Origin: Actinomycetota bacterium
GTDB lineage: Bacteria; Actinomycetota; Actinomycetes; S36-B12; UBA5976
Reading direction: 5' to 3'
NCBI GenBank assembly: GCA_009702945.1
Contig: WLGZ01000066.1
Span: 1 to 5,611 of the forward strand
DNA: 5,611 nt
Below are positions 1 through 4,403 of this stretch, in pieces. The position numbers were made by a program, and so were the translations under genes. The first letter of the stretch is position 1. Each line of letters starts with the position of its first letter. Under the pieces are notes generated by a model. It did no database searches. It was not told the origin of the DNA and was given only the letters and a program-made list of their open reading frames with translations.

Positions 1-413
1 AAGATTTCTTCAACAGATTGTTCAGCCAGGATCGGTCCACCAGCAGCAATGCGACCAACAAGTGGCACATAAGCCGCAGCTGGGTTCATGTCACCCTCAA
101 GTAGATGTTCAGGTACGCCTGCAACTTCTTGACTCAAGACGTCTAACGCACGAGCGCGAGTGGCATCGCGGTTAATGAAACCCTTTTTCTGCAAGACACC
201 TAATTGATGCTGCACACTCGATGGGCTAGCTAGACCAACGGCGTCTGCGATCTCGCGAACACTTGGTGGATAGCCGCGTTCGGCAGTGGTCGAGGTGATC
301 ATGTCCATAATTAGGCGCTGACGCGGGGTCAGGCCATCGACGCCGTCTGGGCCATCTGGAAGGGACACAATCTGGGCGCCTGATTCCGGGGTGTTCGAAT
401 CATTCTTTGCCAT
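1..413 (-). CDS. lexA: LexA, SOS transcriptional repressor (N-terminal part, cut by window edge)
   Basis: This is the master repressor of the SOS response. It binds DNA as a dimer and self-cleaves when RecA filaments form on damaged DNA. The visible 137 codons carry a non-conserved tail (1-27), then the LexA winged-helix DNA-binding domain (about 28-92) with the family signatures LTPRQRLIMDMI, RGYPPSVREIADAVGLASPSSVQHQL and LQKKGFINRD. The peptidase region begins at PLVGRIAAGGP, where the Ala124-Gly125 bond is the expected self-cleavage site. The catalytic Ser and Lys lie beyond position 1. The ATG at 413 is the earliest possible start because an in-frame TAA lies one codon upstream of it. 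No strong Shine-Dalgarno is seen, only a loose GG-rich stretch. The gene is divergent from the LysM gene, with LexA boxes between them, which implies autoregulation. The identification is very secure. Confidence 0.97.
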   Translation of the reverse strand, partial: MAKNDSNTPESGAQIVSLPDGPDGVDGLTPRQRLIMDMITSTTAERGYPPSVREIADAVGLASPSSVQHQLGVLQKKGFINRDATRARALDVLSQEVAGVPEHLLEGDMNPAAAYVPLVGRIAAGGPILAEQSVEEI

Positions 414-499
414 GATTTACCAAGCTTTCCGATCAAATTCTCTTATTTCAATGGGTTTCTTGCGGTTTTCGAGCTGGTCTTGCAGGTCTTGCTATGCCC

Positions 500-528
500 A
501 CATTAGAACACTTTTGGAAGATATTCAA
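500..528 (-). promoter_or_regulatory. Candidate lexA promoter
   Basis: Reading the minus strand, TTGAAT (528-523) is separated by 17 bases from TAATGT (505-500), giving a plausible -35/-10 pair about 85 bases upstream of the lexA start. The -35 element overlaps the LexA box at 525-540, and the degenerate box at 504-519 lies over the spacer and the edge of the -10. That arrangement suits autorepression. The -10 match is only fair, so the exact promoter is inferred. Confidence 0.45.
504..519. promoter_or_regulatory. Degenerate LexA (SOS) box
   Basis: TAGAACACTTTTGGAA has an intact left half (TAGAAC) and shares its first ten bases with the good box at 595-610, but the right half GTTCGA is lost. 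Its centre is 21 bp from that of the box at 525-540, about two helical turns, so it could be a low-affinity site that fills cooperatively. It could also be chance or a decayed site. Confidence 0.35.
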
Positions 529-540
529 ACATTTGTTCGA
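525..540. promoter_or_regulatory. LexA (SOS) box on the lexA side
   Basis: TCAAACATTTGTTCGA differs at one base from a perfect TCGAAC-N4-GTTCGA, the form known in mycobacteria and other actinobacteria. It overlaps the putative lexA -35 element and is best placed to mediate lexA autorepression. Confidence 0.85.
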
Positions 541-547
541 ATAAAAC

Positions 548-577
548 TTGCAAAGTGTCGGACCTGGGGTGTACAAA
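548..577 (+). promoter_or_regulatory. Candidate promoter of the LysM gene
   Basis: TTGCAA (548-553) is followed after 18 bases by TACAAA (572-577), a plausible though imperfect -35/-10 pair. Two LexA boxes start right after the -10, over the expected transcription start, which is the position for tight repression. The leader would be about 100 bases long. The motif match is modest; the boxes next to it are the stronger evidence. Confidence 0.45.
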
Positions 578-593
578 TAGAACATACGTTCGA
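578..593. promoter_or_regulatory. LexA (SOS) box, LysM side, first of a tandem pair
   Basis: TAGAACATACGTTCGA has a perfect GAAC-N4-GTTC core and one mismatch in the flanking TCGA dyad. It directly follows the putative -10 of the LysM gene. Confidence 0.9.
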
Positions 594-594
594 T

Positions 595-610
595 TAGAAC
601 ACTTGTTCGA
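595..610. promoter_or_regulatory. LexA (SOS) box, LysM side, second of a tandem pair
   Basis: TAGAACACTTGTTCGA again has a perfect GAAC-N4-GTTC core. Only one base separates it from the previous box, so the two centres are 17 bp apart and the two dimers would sit on different faces of the helix. Confidence 0.9.
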
Positions 611-686
611 ATCTAGCGGGTAGACCACCAGGTCGGCAAGTCCAGGCACAGCGCCAGGGCGAGATTGAAAATCAAGGAGAAATACC

Positions 687-1049
687 ATGGCTCAAGTAAC
701 TGCAGTAGCAGCACTTCCCGTACAGCGAGCCGCTGTTCGTTCCAGCAATACCCAGACTTCTAGTCCAGTGCGACTAACAGCTCGCGGCCGACGAGTGGTG
801 GCTTTACTTGCCCTGCTACCAATCGTGGTTGCGTTCTTCTTGATGAGCACTCGCGCTGCTCAAGCTGACCAGTCCGGTCCAACAACCGCGATCGTTAAGG
901 TCGAAGCTGGCCAGAGCCTTTGGGATGTTGCAGTTGCAATCGCACCCAACGAAGATCCACGTTCAACTATTTGGACTATTAAAGCTCTTAACGGTTTAGA
1001 GACAAGTGAAGTTCAAGAAGGACAAGCGTTAATCATTCCCGTCAAATAG
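687..1049 (+). CDS. Membrane-anchored LysM protein, SOS cell-division suppressor type (YneA/ChiZ/DivS-like)
   Basis: The 120-residue protein has a basic cytoplasmic N-terminus (1-36), one hydrophobic segment (about 37-53) followed by Ser-Thr-Arg, a short linker, and a LysM domain (about 69-118) with the hallmarks KVEAGQSLWDVA, a central IKALNGL and the closing GQALIIP. LysM binds peptidoglycan, so the domain should face the wall. Small TM-LysM proteins encoded divergently from lexA are YneA in Bacillus, Rv2719c/ChiZ in Mycobacterium and DivS in Corynebacterium. All are SOS-induced and delay division, and the mycobacterial one is also reported as a wall hydrolase. The two LexA boxes upstream support the same role here. 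No separate hydrolase domain is visible. The start ATG is preceded by AAGGAGA (674-680) at a 6-base gap. Family and topology are seen; the division-suppressor role is inferred from locus and architecture. Confidence 0.88.
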   Translation: MAQVTAVAALPVQRAAVRSSNTQTSSPVRLTARGRRVVALLALLPIVVAFFLMSTRAAQADQSGPTTAIVKVEAGQSLWDVAVAIAPNEDPRSTIWTIKALNGLETSEVQEGQALIIPVK

Positions 1050-1211
1050 TCCTACCAAACCTTCAAGATCTCATAAACCCATTAAATGCGTTAAAAAAGT
1101 TTAATTATGTCCGATTTGTCGGGCTAAACGTCCCACACCTTGAGATATTCCAGCAGTAGCGTGAAGCGACGGCCCACTCGGAGTCGCCAGTAACTGTAAT
1201 AGGAGTATTAC
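1050..1211. other. LysM-permease intergenic gap
   Basis: This 162-base gap shows no convincing terminator for the LysM gene. It contains a small inverted repeat, CCGATTTGTCGG (1111-1122), an AT-rich stretch around 1090-1108 that might hold a promoter, and a GCGAC/GTCGC pair (1166-1170 with 1183-1187). I recognised no known riboswitch. Independent transcription of the permease is likely but not shown. Confidence 0.4.
1196..1211 (+). promoter_or_regulatory. Permease ribosome binding site inside a perfect inverted repeat
   Basis: GTAATA (1196-1201) and TATTAC (1206-1211) are exact reverse complements flanking GGAG (1202-1205), which is the Shine-Dalgarno core. The following base begins the ATG at 1212. 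As RNA this is a six-pair, AU-rich hairpin presenting the Shine-Dalgarno in its tetraloop. It is weak enough to be chance but fixes the start codon. Confidence 0.6.
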
Positions 1212-2675
1212 ATGTCAACACAACATGCCTCTGATGCTGAGCATCTGGCTAGTTTGGGTTATAAATCTGAATTCAAGCGAGAAATGACCTTATGGCAAAA
1301 CTTCTCACTTGGCTTCACATATCTATCACCGGTTGTTGGTGTCTACAGCCTCTTTGCCCTAGCTCTTGCAGCTGGCGGCCCGCCGATGTTCTGGTGGATC
1401 GCAATTTGTGGCATCGGCCAGTTCCTAGTCGCATTGGTCTTTAGCGAGATTGTTTCGCAGTATCCAATTGCTGGCGGCGTTTACCCATGGGCGCGAAGGC
1501 TCTGGGGTAAGGGATATGCCTGGATGACCGGTTGGGTCTATGGCTTTGCTTTGATCGCAACTATTGCATCTGTAACTTATGGCGTTGGCCCGTTTGTGGC
1601 TGGACTCCTAGGTATGGAATCTAGTCAAAACCTAACAATCATTATCGCCATCGCTTTGATTGCGATTGTTACTTTGATTAACTTCGGTGGCACCAAGTTG
1701 CTTGGTCGCGTTGCCTTCTTTGGTTTCGTTGCTGAAATAGTTGGCGCATTGATTGTTGGCATCGTTTTGCTAACAACTCATCGCGAACAACCATTTGGCG
1801 TCGTTTTTGATACTTCATTGATTACTGCTGGTGGCACAAGCTATACAACCGCCTTCATGGGCGCAGCACTTATTGGTCTGTATCTTTACTACGGTTTCGA
1901 AGCTTGCGGCGACGTGGCTGAAGAAGTTACAAATCCTGGAATTGTGATTCCGCGAGCAATGCGAATGACTCTTTACATCGGTGGCGCAGCATCCCTGTTC
2001 ATCACTTATGCCTTGATTCTTTCGGTTGCTGACATTGGCGCAGTTATCAGTGGCGAGAACGCAGATCCAATTGGTCAGTCTTTGGCTGAAGCATTTGGCG
2101 CAACAGGCTCAAAGGCTATCTTGGCAATTGTTGCTATGTCATTCTTCTCATGTGCATTGAGTTTGCAAGCAGCTGCAAGTCGCTTGATTTACTCATACGC
2201 TCGCGATGGAATGATCTTTGCGCAAAAGTCTCTGTCCAGAATGGATTCAAAGACCGGTATTGCTCCAGTTGCACTTCTAGCATCTGCAGTATTGCCAGTT
2301 CTATTCGTACTTACTGACTTGTTCTTGCCAGGTGGCATTTACCGCCTCGTGGCATTTGCTTCCGTTGGTATTTACATCGCATTCCAAATGGTTGTGCTTG
2401 CCGCATTGCGCGCTCGCATGGGTGGCTGGACGCCAGCGGGCAAGTGGACCATGGGTGGAGCCGGCATGCTGGTTAACATCTTGGCCCTTGCTTACGGGTT
2501 GTTTGCGATCTACTTGATGCTTAAGTCTTATGGCATCGAAGGCGGCTCGTTCGTCGATAACTACATCGTGCTAGTTGAAGTTATTATCGTCGTCGGCGTT
2601 GGCCTGGTCTACATGCTCGTAAGTGGTGCTCATCGTAAGAGCGATGCGCCTGCTGGCGATGCAATGAGCAAGTAG
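1212..2675 (+). CDS. APC-superfamily amino acid permease (amino acid/choline transporter type)
   Basis: The 487-residue protein is very hydrophobic, with about 12 predicted membrane helices, the expected size and topology for secondary transporters of the APC superfamily. It begins with a hydrophilic tail (1-24), then the unwound first helix FSLGFTYLSPVVGVYSLFALALAAGGPP (about 31-58). The family signature FSEIVSQYPIAGGVYPWARRLWG follows helix 2 (about 78-100). Helix 6 and the following loop read LYLYYGFEACGDVAEEVTNP (about 223-243), the conserved acidic segment of this family. RLIYSYARDGM (about 324-334) is another typical motif, before helix 9. These features fit the ACT branch (GABA, basic amino acid or polyamine permeases), probably proton-coupled uptake into the cytoplasm. 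Substrate cannot be read from sequence. The GGAG at 1202-1205 supports the start. It is not normally part of the lexA-nrdR neighbourhood and is followed by its own terminator. Confidence 0.93.
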   Translation: MSTQHASDAEHLASLGYKSEFKREMTLWQNFSLGFTYLSPVVGVYSLFALALAAGGPPMFWWIAICGIGQFLVALVFSEIVSQYPIAGGVYPWARRLWGKGYAWMTGWVYGFALIATIASVTYGVGPFVAGLLGMESSQNLTIIIAIALIAIVTLINFGGTKLLGRVAFFGFVAEIVGALIVGIVLLTTHREQPFGVVFDTSLITAGGTSYTTAFMGAALIGLYLYYGFEACGDVAEEVTNPGIVIPRAMRMTLYIGGAASLFITYALILSVADIGAVISGENADPIGQSLAEAFGATGSKAILAIVAMSFFSCALSLQAAASRLIYSYARDGMIFAQKSLSRMDSKTGIAPVALLASAVLPVLFVLTDLFLPGGIYRLVAFASVGIYIAFQMVVLAALRARMGGWTPAGKWTMGGAGMLVNILALAYGLFAIYLMLKSYGIEGGSFVDNYIVLVEVIIVVGVGLVYMLVSGAHRKSDAPAGDAMSK

Positions 2676-2698
2676 TCAACAACTCTCAATAACTACAA

Positions 2699-2739
2699 AC
2701 AGCTGGCGCTTTCCGAAAGGGGAGCGCCAGTTGTTTTTT
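2699..2739 (+). terminator. Strong Rho-independent terminator after the permease
   Basis: The arms 2699-2714 and 2719-2734 pair along 16 positions with only three G-U pairs. The core CTGGCGCT pairs with AGCGCCAG, and the loop is GAAA, a GNRA tetraloop. Six T residues (2734-2739) follow. The site lies 23 bases after the permease stop. On the other strand the stem is followed only by TTTGTAG-like sequence, so it may stop vapBC transcripts weakly as well. Confidence 0.93.
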
Positions 2740-2744
2740 GACAA

Positions 2745-3179
2745 TTACGCAGCAAACGGATTGCGGATTCGCAGTTCCGTGAATTTCTCAAAACCTTTAT
2801 CGTTTGTGATGAATTCGGTTACTCCGTTATCGATACAGATTGCAGCGATCTGAGCATCATAAATCTCTTGACCGGAGCGACCAGTGCGCTCACACAATTT
2901 CACAAAAGTGTTGAAGCTTTGCGGGGAGTTTCTAATTACCTTGACATTTGGTGCCGAAAGCCAATTCTTTACTTGACTAACTGCTTGCTCAATCGAAGTA
3001 ACCGGAACAGATAAGCGCCTATTTGTTGCGTTCGCCAAGAATTCGTTTATTGCTATATCGGTGAACGCGACAGATTCCTTTTGTGACAAAATTGTGTCTA
3101 GGAGATTTTTTGCTTCAACATGATTGGGTTCGAAGCTTCGCACCGCATAGAGCAAGATATTTGAATCAACACTGATCAT
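2745..3179 (-). CDS. vapC: VapC-type PIN-domain ribonuclease toxin
   Basis: The 144-residue protein is a single PIN domain, a metal-dependent endoribonuclease fold. The four expected acidic residues are visible: Asp5 in ISVDSNILLY, Glu46 in DIAINEFLAN, Asp108 in EIYDAQIAA, and Asp127 in ITNDKGFEKF. All active-site positions are intact, so the toxin looks functional. VapC proteins cleave tRNA or rRNA and arrest translation when the antitoxin is lost; the target here is unknown. Its start overlaps the antitoxin stop by one base (TAATG), so translation is probably coupled to the antitoxin. It converges on the permease, and their stops are separated by the terminator at 2699-2739. Family assignment is firm; VapC as opposed to another PIN toxin rests on the paired antitoxin. 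Confidence 0.93.
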   Translation of the reverse strand: MISVDSNILLYAVRSFEPNHVEAKNLLDTILSQKESVAFTDIAINEFLANATNRRLSVPVTSIEQAVSQVKNWLSAPNVKVIRNSPQSFNTFVKLCERTGRSGQEIYDAQIAAICIDNGVTEFITNDKGFEKFTELRIRNPFAA

Positions 3180-3442
3180 TAATCAGTCTTTCCAAGTGAT
3201 TCGTGGTAATCCATTAACTCTTCATACATCGCGGCAATCTCTGCGTTAACGTCACTATGGACCACAACATCCCCGTGAATCAAAAACTCATCAGTTGGTT
3301 GCCAGCGCGGTGTAGCAGCAAGCTTTTCGATCTCTGCAGCGAGAGCGCGCTCGATCAAACCTTTAAGTGTGATGTTGTGCAGTGCGCACACTTCTTTTGC
3401 TTCCGCCATTAACGGATCTCTAATCTCAACTGTTGTCTTCAT
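3179..3442 (-). CDS. vapB: VapB-type ribbon-helix-helix antitoxin
   Basis: The 87-residue protein opens with MKTTVEIRDPLMAEAKEVC and continues with HNITLKGLIERALAAEIEKL. That is a ribbon strand (2-7) followed by two helices, the RHH DNA-binding fold of VapB antitoxins. The tail (about 45-87, with WQPTDEF and an acidic C-terminus) should wrap the PIN toxin. I chose the ATG at 3442 because MKTTVEI is the usual beginning of the family. An in-frame ATG at 3466 would add eight unrelated residues and start inside the palindrome. A GGGG run lies just before the chosen start, a weak Shine-Dalgarno. Antitoxin-first order, a 1-base overlap with the toxin and the palindrome upstream suggest an autoregulated two-gene operon. 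Confidence 0.9.
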   Translation of the reverse strand: MKTTVEIRDPLMAEAKEVCALHNITLKGLIERALAAEIEKLAATPRWQPTDEFLIHGDVVVHSDVNAEIAAMYEELMDYHESLGKTD

Positions 3443-3458
3443 AACCCCAAAATAACAT

Positions 3459-3478
3459 AAACCCATAATTATGGGTTT
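3459..3478. promoter_or_regulatory. Perfect 20-bp palindrome, likely VapBC operator
   Basis: AAACCCATAATTATGGGTTT equals its own reverse complement over all 20 positions. It lies 16 bases upstream of the vapB start and contains CATAAT, usable as a -10 element. VapB-VapC complexes normally bind such dyads to repress their own promoter, so this is the obvious operator. Binding is inferred. Confidence 0.75.
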
Positions 3479-3520
3479 TGGATTTACCCAGCTTCCCGGC
3501 AGCTATATAGATGTCTAGAT

Positions 3521-3529
3521 TTACCCACA
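3521..3529 (+). promoter_or_regulatory. DnaA-box-like motif 1
   Basis: TTACCCACA differs from the TTATCCACA DnaA box at one base. It is identical to the motif at 3699-3707, and both are preceded by GAT or its equivalent, giving the shared string GATTTACCCACA. Confidence 0.45.
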
Positions 3530-3582
3530 ATCACCGATTCGCAACAAAATCCCTGATCAATCCCGATATCAAGGCCCAAAAA

Positions 3583-3598
3583 CCACATCATCTAGTGG
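3583..3598. promoter_or_regulatory. NrdR-box candidate 1
   Basis: CCACATCATCTAGTGG has dyad arms CCAC/GTGG (ACCAC/GTGGT when extended by one base) and agrees at about 10 of 16 positions with the NrdR consensus as I recall it, ACAC-WATATATW-GTGT. Its right part, CATCTAGTGGTC, recurs exactly in the candidate at 3668-3683. Confidence 0.6.
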
Positions 3599-3614
3599 TC
3601 GCGACACGCCCAAC

Positions 3615-3630
3615 ACGCCATATATAGGCA
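3615..3630. promoter_or_regulatory. NrdR-box candidate 2 (weak)
   Basis: ACGCCATATATAGGCA keeps the ATATAT core and left half of the NrdR consensus but not the GTGT arm. Its start is 32 bp from candidate 1, which matches the roughly three-turn spacing usual for paired NrdR boxes, and 53 bp (five turns) from candidate 3. An AT-rich core can match by chance. Confidence 0.35.
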
Positions 3631-3636
3631 TATCGC

Positions 3637-3665
3637 TTGCGCGCCAGCTCTTTATCCAATAGATT
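3637..3665 (+). promoter_or_regulatory. Candidate nrdR promoter
   Basis: TTGCGC (3637-3642) is followed after 17 bases by TAGATT (3660-3665). Transcription would start around 3672, inside NrdR-box candidate 3, with candidates 1 and 2 just upstream, a geometry suited to repression. The leader would be about 230 bases long. The elements match only partly and other promoters closer to the gene are possible. Confidence 0.35.
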
Positions 3666-3667
3666 CA

Positions 3668-3683
3668 TCACTACATCTAGTGG
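3668..3683. promoter_or_regulatory. NrdR-box candidate 3 (best)
   Basis: TCACTACATCTAGTGG contains exact dyad arms CACTA/TAGTG and agrees at 12 of 16 positions with the recalled NrdR consensus. It shares the 12-mer CATCTAGTGGTC with candidate 1, exactly 85 bp apart (about eight helical turns). NrdR commonly represses its own operon and reductase genes through such sites. Confidence 0.65.
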
Positions 3684-3698
3684 TCACAGCAATGTGAT

Positions 3699-3707
3699 TT
3701 ACCCACA
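3699..3707 (+). promoter_or_regulatory. DnaA-box-like motif 2
   Basis: TTACCCACA is an exact copy of the motif at 3521-3529, one mismatch from TTATCCACA. It lies 15 bases after NrdR-box candidate 3 and is followed by TGTGG, a possible inverted half-site at 3711-3715. Confidence 0.45.
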
Positions 3708-3730
3708 GATTGTGGTTCTCTCCACACAGG

Positions 3731-3739
3731 TTATCCCCA
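3731..3739 (+). promoter_or_regulatory. DnaA-box-like motif 3
   Basis: TTATCCCCA has one mismatch to TTATCCACA. It is 32 bp from motif 2, about three helical turns, so both would face the same side. Confidence 0.45.
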
Positions 3740-3786
3740 AAAGGATCCCCAGGGTGGTAAAAACCGCACTTTTTGGGTGTCACACC

Positions 3787-3824
3787 AGTAACACGAGATA
3801 ACACCAAGTAACACAAGTAACACC
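3787..3824 (+). repeat. Imperfect tandem repeat, four copies of AG(A)TAACAC
   Basis: AGTAACAC occurs at 3787-3794, 3807-3814 and 3816-3823, with a variant AGATAACAC at 3796-3804, so the period is 9-11 bases. The array lies in the probable nrdR leader, about 80 bases before the start codon. It is too short for a CRISPR array. It could be protein-binding half-sites, an unstructured RNA tract, or replication-slippage product. Confidence 0.7.
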
Positions 3825-3902
3825 CGCAACAAGTTAGTAAGGCCCTAAAAAGCCCCAAAACGGACAGCACAAGATCTAGAACTCGAGAACAGGAGATAAG
3901 TC

Positions 3903-4403
3903 ATGAACTGCCCATACTGCCGTCACGATGATTCTCGCGTGATCGATTCCCGCAGCTCTGATGAAGGCCAGTCCATCCGTCGTCGTCGCGAATGCCCTGA
4001 ATGTGGCCGTCGCTTCACAACGAATGAAACCATCACACTTAACATCGTTAAGCGCAGTGGTGTGGCCCAACCATTTAGCCGCGAAAAGGTAATCGTTGGC
4101 GTCCGCCGCGCTTGCCAAGGCCGACCAGTTACCGAAGATGACCTTTCAATCTTGGCTGCCCAAGTTGAAGAAAACCTTCGCGCAACCGGCCAGGCTGAAG
4201 TACCAAGTAACGAAGTAGGACTTGCAATCCTTGGTCCACTTCGCGAACTCGACGAAGTTGCATACCTGCGATTTGCAAGTGTGTATCGCTCGTTTGAATC
4301 CCTAGCGGACTTCGAACTAGAAATCGAAGATCTGCGATCTGCGCCCTCAAAGGCTCAAGTTTCTGATCAACATAAACAGAAACAAAAAGAGCCGGCGAGT
4401 TAA
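3903..4403 (+). CDS. nrdR: NrdR, ATP/dATP-sensing repressor of ribonucleotide reductase genes
   Basis: The 166-residue protein is a full-length NrdR. The N-terminal zinc ribbon has Cys3, Cys6, Cys31 and Cys34, within MNCPYC and ECPECGRRFTTNE, and the basic run SIRRRREC contacts DNA. An ATP-cone follows (about 46-136), with KRSGVAQPFSREKV and the conserved VAYLRFASVYRSF. The C-terminal tail (140-166) is polar and variable. The ATP-cone binds ATP or dATP and changes the oligomer, so reductase promoters are repressed when dNTPs are plentiful. AGGAG (3891-3895) at a 7-base gap fixes the start. nrdJ follows 151 bases downstream on the same strand, the classical actinobacterial nrdR-nrdJ pair. NrdR-box candidates upstream suggest autoregulation. 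The identification is very secure. Confidence 0.98.
   Translation: MNCPYCRHDDSRVIDSRSSDEGQSIRRRRECPECGRRFTTNETITLNIVKRSGVAQPFSREKVIVGVRRACQGRPVTEDDLSILAAQVEENLRATGQAEVPSNEVGLAILGPLRELDEVAYLRFASVYRSFESLADFELEIEDLRSAPSKAQVSDQHKQKQKEPAS

Larger units (their letters stand above)
3467..3902. other. Long regulatory region between vapB and nrdR
   Basis: These 436 bases hold no convincing gene. They contain the outer half of the vapB palindrome, NrdR-box candidates, several DnaA-box-like 9-mers, a candidate promoter and an imperfect tandem repeat. Weaker DnaA-like motifs are TTACCCA (3484-3490), TTATCCAAT (3652-3660) and CTCTCCACA (3718-3726). An odd-length dyad, GGTGTCACACC (3776-3786), precedes the tandem repeat. 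I looked for a cobalamin riboswitch, which is common upstream of actinobacterial nrdJ-type operons, and did not find its B12 box. Confidence 0.6.

Noticed and set aside
476..492. Short tandem repeat GGTCTTGC in the lexA leader
   Set aside because: Only two 8-base copies nine bases apart, with no dyad symmetry or known regulator match; most likely chance.
391..597. Plus-strand open frame of 68 codons opposite the lexA start and its control region
   Set aside because: It covers the lexA N-terminus and the LexA boxes, has no Shine-Dalgarno and encodes no recognisable domain.
503..688. Minus-strand open frame of 61 codons across the SOS boxes
   Set aside because: It would overlap all regulatory sites and the LysM gene start, and has low-complexity, unrecognised sequence.
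3443..3466. Upstream ATG at 3466 as the vapB start
   Set aside because: It adds MGLCYFGV, not typical of the family, and begins inside the perfect palindrome. MKTTVEI at 3442 is the standard start.
3484..3739. Chromosomal replication origin
   Set aside because: DnaA-like motifs are present, but dnaA and dnaN are not nearby, no AT-rich unwinding element stands out, and the motifs are imperfect. Promoter control is the simpler reading.
3787..3824. CRISPR array
   Set aside because: The units are only 8-9 bases with no spacers between them, and there are no cas genes.
3652..3870. Minus-strand open frame of 72 codons upstream of nrdR
   Set aside because: It lies over the NrdR and DnaA motifs and the tandem repeat, is Cys-rich without pattern, and has no neighbour or ribosome site to support it.
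3672..3902. Cobalamin riboswitch in the long nrdR leader
   Set aside because: The conserved B12 box (GCCACTG-like) and the typical core elements are absent.
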